The position numbers and the translations under genes were made by a program. The notes below the pieces were generated by a model. The model searched no databases. It saw only the letters and a list, made by a program, of their open reading frames with translations, and was not told where the DNA came from. Shown piece after piece: positions 12,159 to 22,509 of a DNA stretch of 64,000 nt. Source of the stretch: Maratus speciosus (taxonomy: Eukaryota > Arthropoda > Arachnida > Araneae > Salticidae); assembly GCA_963932465.1 (NCBI GenBank), contig OZ010799.1, positions 155,616,761 through 155,680,760 of the forward strand, in the 5' to 3' direction. Within the stretch, counting starts at the first letter, position 1; every line of letters starts with the position of its first letter.

Positions 12159-12748
12159 TTTTTTCAGTTTCTTATAACTCAAGTAGAGCAAAATTGTTGG
12201 GCCAACAGTGGCTAATTGTCGGCCCACAATAAGACATGTTCGACTTGCCATACCATTGAACAACGAACCATTTGTGAACAAAGGTTCAATAGTGATCCAA
12301 GTGTTATACTTGCCCATATCGTGCTCGGATATACTACAAAATTAGAGGGGTCTCCATATCTTAACATTTCCCAACGGTTTTTAAAAATTGCCATCGATGG
12401 GCCAACAATCTGTACTACTTGAGAAGGAACAAAAATTCATTTGCATGAGCATTTTGCTCTGCACGAGATTTTCTCATCATAAGGAACTATTTCCCGTGAA
12501 ATCTTGTTAATGTGATTTTTGTATAAAATGCCTTTGTTTGTCTAATTGTGAAAATTAAAGAAGCTTCGAGCGTACTTATAGAAGGGGGTTGAGGGTCACC
12601 GAAAGAATACTGTAGCTAGGCCCCCGAAGTGGCCTAATTGGTCCTGGAGCTAACAACCTAAGTGATGAAGAAAATGCATTATTATAAAGAAAAAACTAGA
12701 TTATACTATAGTTTCTAGTTGGGATTGTTAGTTTAATTAAAGGATATA
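12159..12748. other. Spacer of mixed composition, no gene recognised
   Basis: Short open frames occur on both strands around 12212-12422, but they overlap each other in antisense and match no family I know. The composition at 12180-12420 is more balanced than its neighbours, so an old element fragment or worn exon cannot be excluded. Confidence 0.4.
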
Positions 12749-12976
12749 CAGTGAAGCTTCCCTTTAAAAAAGTCTCTATTTAACGAATTTTTCTACTTAA
12801 CAAAATTTTCTGCTGAACCTTGACTTTAGACACCATTAACATGTAAATTAATCTCCCTATTACGAAAAATATATTCTATATAACGAAGTTTATTCCACAT
12901 TCGTTCGTGTACAGCCTTCAAACGAAGAGGTTGCTGTTGCGATGGATGTATGAATTAATGTGTTTTTTTTTTTTTT

Positions 12977-13012
<36 letters not shown>

Positions 13013-13983
13013 AAACATGTAGGAAGTAATATTACAGACTGTTTTAAAGTTAAGGATCTGCAATACTGAGAAAAAAGAGAAAAGGTACGCTACGCTCCAG
13101 TTTTTATTTACCTCTCTTTATTGTTTTTTATAGACATTATTCTAATTAAATTTTTCTCATATGGCTACATTGCATAACAAAAATTCACTGCCCGAATACA
13201 TTTTCCCAATATTTCCGTTTTATGTGTATTTTTCATTTTACGTGCATTTTATTATACAAATTTCATGAATTTAAGTTGATTTCTATTTAACGAATTTTCT
13301 TCATAATGAAGTGTTTAGGTGTAACGATGAGACTTTGTTAAATGGTTTTACAAATAATATTTCTATTTTTGATTTAAGTGTGCATAATTTCTCTTTGCTT
13401 TTTTAATTATCAACAAGATGAAATAAAACAGGAAAAGATATTTCTTACCTGTACTCAGTAACGCTATTTAGACCCCAAACCCGTTTTCTGTAGAACCGAA
13501 AGATATCTGCAATTGCACCGTTGTAGCATATTTCACTGTGCTTATCTATAGTGTAAAATAAGATGATATTATTTATAATTTGTAATACTATAATTTTCGT
13601 GTCATGGATGGTTGAAGTGATGACTTTTATATACACTCAATATTATTAAATGATAATCTTCTTGGTTATAATATCTTACAGAAGATGCACCGAGAGAATA
13701 AATTCCTCTCGGAGCCTATTAAAAAACGACATCACAGATACATAGCAAAGGGAGTTCTAAAAGAATATATAAGGAAAAAAAGTCCTAGTGTAGTCGTAGC
13801 TAAAGTCCGCAGAATAATTACATATACAATGCAGAAGTAGGAGATGGGAGAGGCAAAACCACAAATATGCAATCTTCTCGAAGCTAGGAAAGTGAAAGTT
13901 TAAAGTTTTGTAGTTAGATCACAAAAAGGTTTTTAGGGTTTTCTGTCAGGGGTTACACAGTTCAACAAATGGAAGTTTCACTG
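12749..13983. mobile_element. Tigger-like DNA transposon remnant
   Basis: Inverted termini CAGTGAAGCTTCC at the left and the complement of GGAAGTTTCACTG at the right are flanked by TA (12747-12748 and 13984-13985). TA targets and CAGTG(A) ends fit the Tc1/mariner superfamily, probably the Tigger/pogo branch. The 1235-bp interior has a (TA)n tract near 12977-13010 and a stretch at about 13680-13840 that reads as a basic peptide in one frame, possibly a decayed transposase piece. No catalytic motif can be identified, so the element looks non-autonomous or heavily decayed. Confidence 0.7.
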
Positions 13984-14229
13984 TATTTTATCTAAAGTTG
14001 CGTTATTCATATGCAAACTTTTCATGTAAAGATAATAGAAAAAGGCAGAATACTACCCGCCAACATTTTATGTTTTTCTTAGTGAACAATTTGGAAGAAC
14101 ATATATTTTTGATGACGACATGTGATGATGAAAATCACAAACCTAATGCACAAAATGTTTCTGAATGGTATGAATTTAAGCTTATTATTTTATTTGATAA
14201 ATAAAATAATAACGAAATAAAATCAAAGA

Positions 14230-14519
14230 AAAATTTGCTTAAAAGATGCATTTTATACAAAAGATGTCACAATATAAAAGATGTTATTACATATTATACT
14301 TTTTTAAAAACTTAAAAAGAGTTCACAATATTCGCGCCGAGCGCTTTCAATCAAAACCTTGATCGTCTTCAAGGCCGCATTGCGTAAACTGTCAGTTTAC
14401 GCAAGCTCGGCGCGAATATTGTGAAGTCTTTTTAAGTTTAAAAAAAAAAAGTATAATATGTAATAACATCTTTTATATTGTGACATCTTTTGTATAAAAT
14501 GCACCTTTTAAGCAAAGAA
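14230..14519. mobile_element. Foldback (hairpin) element
   Basis: Two arms of about 110 bp (about 14230-14342 and 14405-14519) are nearly exact inverted copies. They share TTTTATACAAAAGATGTCAC and, next to the loop, TTCGCGCCGAGC. The 62-bp loop holds two smaller hairpins: CCTTGA/TCAAGG (14358-14373) and a perfect 11-bp stem TGCGTAAACTG/CAGTTTACGCA (14381-14403). I saw no target duplication. It may be a foldback MITE; it could also be an inverted duplication made in place. A transcript through it would form a long double-stranded stem. Confidence 0.8.
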
Positions 14520-14889
14520 AAAATTTTTTTTCGCTATTTTTCAAGGTGAATGTGACATTTCCAACGATATATGTTTATTCATATATATATATTGTATAAA
14601 ATTATAAATACTCTCAAAATAAGATATATTTTCAAACATACAGTAATAATGCAAGTTCAAAAGGCAAAGATTATCGTAAAATTAACTCTCTAACGTTCAA
14701 TGGGAGCATCTGCCGTCATTCTACTCGCATAAACTCCACTAAGATTCGTTTCAGTAAGTTTTCGAGTTCTTGATTTCTTTTCCTGAGGAATTGTAAAAAT
14801 TATTGCGTATAATTTGACTCTTGACTACCTAATATGTACGTGAACTGCAAAATCGCACGGGACTTTGATGAAAACCGACCATCGATAAG
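14520..14889. other. Spacer before the 48-bp array
   Basis: I see no gene. The segment runs from the foldback element to the first recognisable 48-bp units and is AT-rich without other structure. Confidence 0.4.
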
Positions 14890-16235
14890 AAAGCTGCTGA
14901 AATGAGTCTGAATGGATTCACGTTTACATAATAATGACTACGAGGGACCTCTCAGACGTGGAAATCACGTCTGTAGAGGTATGCAGAGCATAAATGCACA
15001 TGTGCACTATAATGAAAGCTTCTGAAACAAGCCTGGGTAGAGGTGACATGTGCAAATTAAAGAAGTTGCTGACACGAGCATGGATAATGTTGACGTGTGC
15101 AAAATAGCAAAAGCTGCTGAAAGAAGTCTATATGGAGTTGACGTGTGCAGAATAACGAAAGCTGCTGAAGCAAGTTTGAAAGGTGTTGACGTGTGCAGAA
15201 TAACGAAAGCTACTGAAACAAGTTTGAAGGGTGTTAACGTGTGGAGAATAATAACGGAAGCTGCTGAAACAAGTTTGAAGGGTGTTGATGTGCGCAGAAT
15301 AACGAAAGCTGCTGAAACAAGCTTGAAGAGTGTTGACTTGTGCAGAATAACGAAAATTGCGGAAAAAAAGCCAGGATAAAGTTCACGTACAAAGAAAGCT
15401 GCTGAAACAATTCTGTATCGAGTTGACATGTACAGAATAACGAGAGCTGTTGAAACTAGTCTAGATGGAGTTGATTTGTGAAAAATGATGAAAGCTGTTG
15501 AAACAAGCCTGGATGAAGTTGACGTGTGCAAAATGACGAAATCTGTTGGAAAAACCTGGATGGATTTGTCCTGTGCAGAATGGCGAAAGCTGTTGAATCA
15601 ATTCTGGATGGAGTTCACCTGTGCAGAATGACGAAAGCTGTTGAATCAATTCTGGATGGAATTCACCTGTGCAGAATGACGAAAGTTATTTAAAATTTAA
15701 ACATGCTTGGATGGAACTAACATGTGCAGAACGACGAAAGCTATTTAAACAATCCTGGATGGAGTTGACCTGTGCAAAATGAGGAAAGCTATTTAAACAA
15801 TCCTGGATGGAGTTGACCTGTGCAGAATGACGAAAACTATTTAAACAATTCTGGATAGAGTTGACCTGTTCAGAATGACGAAAGTCATTTAAACATGCCT
15901 GGATGAAGCTGACACGTGCAGAACGACCAAAGTTATTTAAACAATTCTGGATGGAGTTCACCAGTGCAGAATGACGAAAGTTATTAAAACATGTCTGGAT
16001 GGAGCTGACATGTGCAGAAAGACAAAAGCTATTTAAACAATCCGGGATGGAGTTGACCTGTGGAGAATGACCAAAGCTATTTAAACAATCCTGAATGTAG
16101 TTGACCTGTGCAGAATGACAAAAACTATTTAAACAATTCTGGATGGAGTTGACCTTTGCAGAATAATGACAATTGTTGAAAGACACCTGGATGGAATTGA
16201 TATGTGCAAGATAACGAAGAGTGTTCAAATTGAGC
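14890..16235. repeat. Minisatellite of 48-bp units (about 25 copies)
   Basis: A 48-bp unit is repeated almost without gaps. Landmarks are GTGTGCAGAATAACGAAAGC in the left half and CTGTGCAGAATGACGAAAG in the right half. The halves form two subfamilies: the left has GCTGCTGAAACAAG-type units, the right has GCTATTTAAACAATCCTGG-type units. Because 48 is a multiple of 3, open frames persist: 15050-15379 on the plus strand (109 residues, 16-residue repeats with the core KAAETSLKGVDVCRIT), 15007-15531 and 15686-16294 on the minus strand (174 and 202 residues, the latter with FRHSAQVNSIQDCLNS-type repeats). No flanking exon, signal peptide or known domain supports a real protein, so I regard the frames as by-products unless expression is shown. 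Confidence 0.85.
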
Positions 16236-17229
16236 GTTTGTGAACTAATATTACGATAAACACTGCCATATAAACTTTGACTGCTAAAATACAAGTGTGT
16301 GATCTTTTGACAATGGATGTTTAAAATATGATCTGTTGAAATCGTTACACTATTTTGAAACAGCCTACATTATCGAATTAAATTACCTTTTCTTTGAAGT
16401 CAGTAAAAAAGTGACTGTATATCAGCTCAACACATTGTTGACAGGTGACGAGTGTGCTCGTGTTCGACTATCTGTCAACTTTTATGTATATATACATCAC
16501 TAATTTATACCACTATTTTTTAATCAGAATTTAGCTTTATTTCTTCGATTAAATAGGTCAAAGATATTAAAAAACAGTGGTTAGAAAAAAAGCGGTTTCA
16601 TATTAAATTGCCGAACAGCAAAATGTTAATAGTAAGTTTTTCTAAATTTTTTCTAACTTCATTCTGAAAATAAAAATATAAATGAAAAAAAAAATTAAAC
16701 TTGCTTTTATTAATTTGACAAAAATGTAGAAAAAAAAAATTAAATGCACTTAGATGTAAGAGAGTCTTGAAAATAAAAAAGTTAAATGCACGGGGTTTAA
16801 ATTAAATTGCAGTGATCTTGATTATGGAATATTAATGGATTTAAATAGAAATTTCGCCAAATTAGACAGATATTGCCGAGTTTCCTTCATGTATGGCACT
16901 TATTTTTGTCGCCAAATTTGTCGCTATTTTGGTAATCCTGTCATTAGTACTTTTCAACAAATACTCATTGTTGAAGCTGATACTGATTTCCCCATAGGAA
17001 ATCAAACTATAATTCAGTAAACTTTAACTAAATCTTCCCCGTTCCCCCCTTTGGGATCGAATAATAATTTTAAAAAATCGATGTCCAATTCATGCAATGC
17101 CCTCAGGAATACATATACTATATTCCAAATTTCAAAGTCCTATGTCAACAGGAAGTGGGTAAAGAATGAGTAACAAGTTTTGACTGCCACATACAAACAT
17201 AACTGTAAGTTAAAAGAAAGCATGTAACG
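16236..17229. other. AT-rich spacer, nothing recognised
   Basis: No gene or clear repeat is visible. The 61-residue open frame at 16835-17020 matches no family I know and lacks any supporting context. Confidence 0.4.
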
Positions 17230-17640
17230 AAAAAAATTCATGTTGTCTAATTATGACACATCTTATCTTCTGGCTATTTCTCCTATTCTCTTTCCATACT
17301 CATAAAAGCATCTGCTTGAAGGATTGGCTGCATCTCTGATTTAATTAAATAAAGCGCATTATGTTAAAATTAAAGAGATTTTCTCCCAAGATTATGTGGC
17401 TGGAGGGCTATTTATAATTTAGGACGAGATATTTCCTGTTTAGTTTATGATAACTAATAAATATTTATTCTGTTTTGCTACATTTTGAGATAGTACAGAG
17501 CGAGTTTTCCTTCTTTCACCGATTAGTTCTGTAATGAATTATTTTTCATTAAAAGAAGAAAAAAGAAATAGTTTTATAGCATATTATTTATTTCTAAATG
17601 TAGGATGGATAAATATTTTAATATTTTAACATGGTGCATT
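17230..17640 (+). repeat. Degenerate copy of the 470-bp satellite unit
   Basis: Landmarks of the satellite recur in order: TCATAAAAGCA, CTGCATCTCTGAT, a TAAATAAAG block, TTAAAATTAAA, and CTATTTATAATTT, then an AT-rich end. Divergence is clearly greater than between units of the main array, and several short deletions are present. It is a single detached unit about 6 kb away from the array. Confidence 0.7.
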
Positions 17641-18067
17641 GACCTGTTCTTTAAAACCAGGTAAAACACCGGCAGGGGCGGATCCAGAGAATCGTTTTAG
17701 GGGGGGGGGGGCGATCCCGAGTGACATATAATCAACGTAGTCATGATTTCTGTTGCTCAAATCATTCCTTGCAGTTAATTTTTAAATGAATATGAAATAA
17801 TTAATGCGATTTGAAAATATTACAGACTATTGATTATCCGACGTCCGATTAACCGAAACACTCGGTTATCCAACACTCTTATTATATAATCCCGCCCTCT
17901 CAAAATATAGTTTATTGTTACTTATTAGGTAGTAAAATTAAAAACGTTATAACAGAATTTATTTATTAAATGTCTTTTTTTTTTCTTTTTCTTTTTACTC
18001 TTGTACTATGGTAATTATTTATCTTATTTTTTGTTCTTTTAGTTATAGTGAACAACATTAATAACAC
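17641..18067. other. Fragments of hAT-like and Tigger-like termini
   Basis: CAGGGGCGGATCCAGAG at about 17675 followed by a poly-G run resembles the left end of a hAT-type element. A segment with GATTATCCGACGTCCGATTA at about 17832 resembles a Tigger-type terminus. Neither has an identifiable partner end, so both are treated as broken fragments. The rest is AT-rich with no gene. Confidence 0.35.
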
Positions 18068-18208
18068 AAGCCTGCGATGATTGTGTTTTTTAACTTTTGG
18101 TAATGGATTTTGATGTATTTTTTAGCACTGGATACGAAAATGACCTTCATTTTTAACGATCACGTTACGATTTTCGCAAATCGTAAATTTCAACGTTAAA
18201 AAGTAAAA

Positions 18209-19305
18209 CTAGAAAACAGGAATTCTGCTTGTCAGAATTTACTGTCGCCCCCGATGCCAAAAAGTATATGTATATAAATATATACAGTAGAGTCCCGATT
18301 ATCCGAGTTAATCGAACTTATACCTTTGGAATGAATCATTTTCTTCTGATGGACTGATGGCTTCCATTATTATGAGACAGTCGTTATAAATGAAGTGTTA
18401 GGTGAAGATGAAAGAGCAGTCGTAAAAAGTTAGAACTATGATTTTCTGGTCAAAATGGAGGGGGGGGGGTGGCCATAATTGTTTTTTGAAAAAAAAAATG
18501 GAAGCCATCAGTCCATCAGAAGAAAATAACTCGGTGAAAGCGGAAACTCCGATTATCGGGGCTCTACTGTAGTGCAGTTTTAAGACTTATAACATGCGAT
18601 TTTATTTTACATAAAGTGACGCCATCCACATCCGCTGAAGAATTCATCATTTGCGATCCAGTGTTAAAGAACATCTACAGTAAAGTACGCTTAAGACGTC
18701 ACTATCGCTGGATAATACACACACACACACACAAAAAAGATATTTCGTCATTCAAAAAACTCGGACAAAAAATCGGCCATCTAAAGATTCACAAGCCTTC
18801 ATTTGTTTGTATTATTATTATAGATATTTAAAATGAAATTTATTTTCTAATAGCTCCCTGTTTTATCAGAAATCTTTCATTCATATTTTTTGAAAATAGC
18901 AGGTATTTTAACTTTTTTTTTTTCAGTTTTTATGGGAAAATGGCAACAAAAAGATATAATTGCTATTTTTCTTTCACTTTCTACAGAAATGGAGTTCTTC
19001 CGTTGCCAATATTAAGTAAATGGCTCTAAAAACTACAAAAAAAAAAATAATAATAATAATAATATTTCAAAAATAAATGGAGATGCAGTTTTCAAACAAA
19101 TTGCATTAAAAAGTACTTTTTTCCGAATACGACGGTATAAACATTGAACATGTGCGATGCTTAGAAGTTAAAAAAAATTGCTATAGAGTATTTAATCGTA
19201 CTGCTTTGTTTCACGGCTGGCTTCTGTAAGGTATCGTTATTTTTTGGAGATGTCACAAAATAAGCTGGGAGAAAGAAATAGCATGCCGTACCGGGGGGCT
19301 AAAAA
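18209..19305 (-). mobile_element. Helentron-like family 2, copy 2
   Basis: On the minus strand the element ends with the hairpin AATTCTG/CAGAATT (stem interrupted by a short loop), a CCTGTTTT spacer and CTAG (18209-18212), followed by T in the host. Its other end, AGCCCCCCGGTACGG-like near 19290-19305, is an inverted partner of the internal CATCGGGGGCGACAG block near the 3' end. That asymmetric arrangement is typical of Helentrons. It aligns along its length with copy 3 (59018-60290). It has no Rep/helicase coding region. A Tigger-type MITE (18285-18569) is inserted in it. Confidence 0.7.
18285..18569 (+). mobile_element. Tigger-type MITE, complete 285-bp copy
   Basis: Both termini are present: CAGTAGAGTCCCGATTATCC at the left and the complementary GATTATCGGGGCTCTACTG at the right, flanked by TA (18283-18284 and 18570-18571). 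This is the reference copy for the family in this window; relatives are at 4029-4812, 4320-4554 and 25192-26121. The interior CCATTATTATGAGACAGTCG segment recurs in all copies and could be the worn tail of a transposase gene, but no convincing frame remains. It interrupts Helentron-like family 2. Confidence 0.9.
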
Positions 19306-19899
19306 TAGCGAAAATCTCTCAAAGCAATTTGTCAAAGCATTAACAAAAGAAGGTAAATGATTTAAATACATCTGCCACAATTTTCCCAGCTTTATCAACC
19401 GCCAAAATAAAAGAGGATACCGAGATGAACCCCATAGAGAAGATTAAAAGAAAAGCGCGAAGCAGAGCATGAGCGGTTCAAAGAAACTTCCACGCATGGA
19501 ATAAAATTATAAGGATTTTAAATACACAAAATTTTACATGTTTAACTGTAAAAATCCATAGTATAAGCAAAAAATTGAATAAGTTATTATGAAAAAAAGT
19601 TACGTCTATTTTATAGCAGCAGATTTTCGCAATATTTCGACTATTTAAAAATTTGCGATTTGTGAAAAATCCTGACGTGATGGTATGGTAAAAAATGAAG
19701 GTCATTTTTGGATTCAGCACTAAAAAATACATAAGAACCAATTACCGTAGCTGAAAAACATAACAATCACATCCATTTTTTAATATCAGATTTCTGAAAG
19801 AGAGTAATCTCTGAAAAAGGATCCGCTTCAGAAATTTGAAGGGCCTTAACATCCTTGAAAGTCAAAATGTGTCATCTAAGTGGTGTTTATACCTCTTCA

Positions 19900-20345
19900 C
19901 AGGCGCGAATCGCCCCCCTCCCCCTTGGATAAAAAAATATAAATCCATCGATTATCGCGAATTGCGACAAATGGTTGCCGAAAAAAATCGATTTCATCAA
20001 TCGTTCGCAGGTCAAAGGATCGCGCAAAAACGATAATTTCGTCAAAGAAGCGCGGAAAAAACGCGAATTTCGTCAAAGGGTCGCAGGAAAAAACGCGAAT
20101 TTCGTCAAAGGATCGCTGAAAAAACGCGAATTTCGCCAAATAATTGCGGAAAAAACGCTAATTTCGCGAAGGAATCGTGCAAAAAACGCTAACTTCGCCA
20201 ACAGATCTCAGAAAAAATGCGAATTTCAATCGCGAAAAAAATACGCGAATTTCGTCAAAGGGCCGCGGAAAAAACTCACAATTAGCACCAGAAGGAGTTC
20301 ATCCACGGGGGAAGGGTTCGATCGGGGAGGTCGCCCCCCCATGAT
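19900..20345 (+). repeat. 31-bp minisatellite in a hAT-like element, left copy
   Basis: After CAGGCGCGAATCGCCCCCC, units of about 31 bp are repeated. The core is GCGAATTTCGTCAAAGGATC followed by a GCNGAAAAAAC part. The block ends with CCACGGGGGAAGG and GGTTCGATCGGGG. The same sequence recurs in reverse at 21215-21859. CAGGCGCGGATCCACGG-type ends are hAT-like; superfamily assignment is inference, because no 8-bp duplication was found. Open frames on both strands (for example 19975-20349) reflect the repeats, not a gene. Confidence 0.75.
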
Positions 20346-20876
20346 ATAAATCCAACGCTTTTAACGGCAGTTTTCGCGGAACACACAGACAAGCAAACGA
20401 AAACCAAACTCTTTTCGGGTATCAATGGTAAACCTCACTGACGTTTCGGCAATTAGTGAACAAAATAGGATTATGTTCAGTCAAAAGGCATATGGCGACA
20501 TAATTTTTGACACTATGGGTTGAGGTGGGGGACGATGCCACTTCGTGTACCTTTTGTTGAATCTCTACAACATAAATTGACAACGTTATGCGGATCCCTT
20601 TAAAGTGTTGAAACTTTTTCGTTCTTTCAAAGAAACTACAGTTCTAATTTCTGTATAACAATATTTTTGAGGAGTGCTTTATTGTTTGAGAAAAGAATGG
20701 GATTCATACAATTTCCAAAGAAAGAAAGAAACAAGAAAAAGAAAGGTCCTTTGAAAAATTCAAGGATCTTAATGTTTTCTGAAGACAGCCACTAATGTGT
20801 AAAAAATGTACTGTTATTGCCTCCCACATTGGTAAATTTCAAGGGTATTTGATGAATGAACAAAAAAGGATTATAT
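20346..20876. other. Spacer between the inverted 31-bp repeat blocks
   Basis: I see no gene or element in this stretch. It ends at the target duplication of the SINE. Confidence 0.45.
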
Positions 20877-21143
20877 CCTAATCCCAGTCCCACCAGTGGC
20901 CGAGAGGTTCTGCTCTTGAAGCTGGTAGACGGGAGGTGCTGGGTTCGATCCCAATCGCGCCCGTCGGCCTAATCGTTCGGAGTTTTCGTGGTTTTCTTCG
21001 AGCCGTGGATCTTCCATGCGTTAATACGGATTAGGTTCCCTTAGAAAGACCCCCACGGAGGGCACTCACCCCGGGCCTATATCCCTCGTGTAGATAATTG
21101 GCCGTCAAAAATCAACCCAACTCAACCCAACCTAATCCCAGTC
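20877..21143 (+). mobile_element. tRNA-derived SINE with 13-bp target duplication
   Basis: A 241-bp body (20890-21130) is flanked by perfect direct repeats CCTAATCCCAGTC (20877-20889 and 21131-21143). The 5' part holds RNA polymerase III promoter elements: box A TGGCCGAGAGG (20897-20907), which fits TRGYNNARNNG, and box B GGTTCGATCCC (20942-20952), which fits GGTTCRANNCC closely. The head resembles a Leu- or Ser-type tRNA. The 3' end is a short AACCCAACTCAACCCAACC repeat rather than poly-A. SINEs are copied by LINE-encoded reverse transcriptase. The intact boxes and perfect duplication suggest a rather young insertion. Confidence 0.93.
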
Positions 21144-21214
21144 AGTTAATATGCGCATGGTGTGTTGATTTCTTATAAACCAACTTGGTAAATTGGTTCT
21201 TCCCTTCTTTGCCC

Positions 21215-21859
21215 CGATCGAACCGCCCCCCCCCCCCCCGTGGATGCGCGCCTAGGGGAATCTCTTCCCTGTGCTAATTGTGCGTTTTTTCCGCGGTCCT
21301 TTGACGAAATTCGCGTTTTTTCAGCGAGTCTTTGGCGAAATTTGGGTACTGTTTTCGCGATTCTTTGAAGAAATTCGCCTTTTTTCAGAGATCTGTTGAT
21401 GAAATTAGCGTTTTTTGCGCGATTCTTTCGCGAAATTAGCGTTTTCCCTCAATTTTTTGTCGAAATTCGCGTTTTTTCTGCGATCCTTTGACGAAATTCG
21501 CGTTTTTTCTGCGATCTTTTGACAAAATTCGCGTTTTTTCTGCGATCCTTTGACGAAATTTGCGTTTTTTTCGTGGTCCTTTGATGAAATGCGTTATTTT
21601 TTGACGAAAATCGCATTTTTCCGCGCTTCTTTGACAAAATTCACGTTTTTTCGCGATCTTTTGACGAAATTCGCGTTTTTTCTAGATCCTTTGACGAAAT
21701 TGGCGTTTTTTGCGCGATCTTTTGACGAAATTCACGTTTTTTTGCGACCCTTTGACCTGCGAACGATTCACGAAATTGTTTCTTTTTCGGAGACCATTTG
21801 TCGAAATTCGCGATAATCGGTGGATTTTGGGGGGGGGGGGGGCCGTGGATCCGCGCCTG
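21215..21859 (-). repeat. 31-bp minisatellite in a hAT-like element, right (inverted) copy
   Basis: This is the reverse complement of the block at 19900-20345 with more units. Each unit has GATCCTTTGACGAAATTCGC followed by GTTTTTTC. It ends GTGGATCCGCGCCTG, the expected terminus of the element, while its inner end (CCCCGATCGAACC, near 21215) mirrors the inner end of the left copy. Frames at 21449-21936 on either strand are repeat-derived. Together the two blocks form an inverted repeat with a spacer of about 0.87 kb. Confidence 0.75.
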
Positions 21860-22509
21860 AACACCGATTGACGGGCGACAGAAATACTTAAATCTTGAAA
21901 AGTACCACGATAATGTAAACAGTGAAAAAAATTCAAAGTTTATTTAGATTTCGTATTTTTTATTCGAAGATACCACCAGAATGACTGCAAAAATTTGATA
22001 TAGATACCACCAGAATGACTGCGAAAATTTTAAGGAAGTGAAATTATAAAAGTGTGCAGGAATAAAAAATATTCTAAAATTGTGGTTTCTGTGATAGCGT
22101 TGGGTTAACGATTTGTAAAAAAATTCGAAATTTAAAAGGGTGAAATGAGCGGAAAACGTTCTAAATTACGATTTATCTGTAACTGTTAGGGCTAGGAACT
22201 TGAAATTTGATATGGCTATTATTTTTAAGACATAAAATGCCGCAAAATTTAAAAAGTTGCATGAACATAAAAATGTTTTAAAATTGCGTTCACTGTGAAA
22301 CCGGTGAATATAGAAATCTGAAATTTGTCATGGTGGTTACTAAGAACGGTTTCTGAAAAATTCGAAATTTAAAAAGATGAAATGAGCGGAAAACGTTCTA
22401 AATTACGATTTATCTGGAATTGTTAGATCTAGGAACTTATTTGACATGGCTATTATTTTTAAGACATAAAATGCTCGCAAGGAACAGTTTCTAAAAAATT
22501 CAAAATTAA

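Larger units (their letters stand above)
18068..19775. repeat. Inverted repeat with ~130-bp arms around a Helentron-like element
   Basis: The arm at about 18068-18200 and the arm at about 19640-19775 are inverted copies. Both carry TGTATTTTTTAG, AAAATGACCTTCATTTTT and a CAAATCG-type stretch in complementary order. Between them lies family 2 copy 2 (18209-19305). The arms may be the ends of an older element that the family 2 copy entered, but no target duplication could be fixed. Confidence 0.6.

Noticed and set aside
12620..12665. TGGCCTAATTGG as a box A of a SINE
   Set aside because: No box B or tail follows within the expected distance.
15007..15531. Minus-strand frame of 174 residues as a protein gene
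   Set aside because: It is produced by the 48-bp repeats and overlaps an equally open plus-strand frame; no start context, domain or neighbour supports it.
15686..16294. Minus-strand frame of 202 residues as a protein gene
   Set aside because: Again repeat-derived with 16-residue periodicity; listed under the minisatellite instead.
17675..17720. CAGGGGCGGATCC as a complete hAT-type element
   Set aside because: Only one end is visible; no partner end or 8-bp duplication was found.
19975..20349. Lys/Arg-rich 124-residue frame resembling a nuclear protein
   Set aside because: It is the translation of the 31-bp minisatellite.
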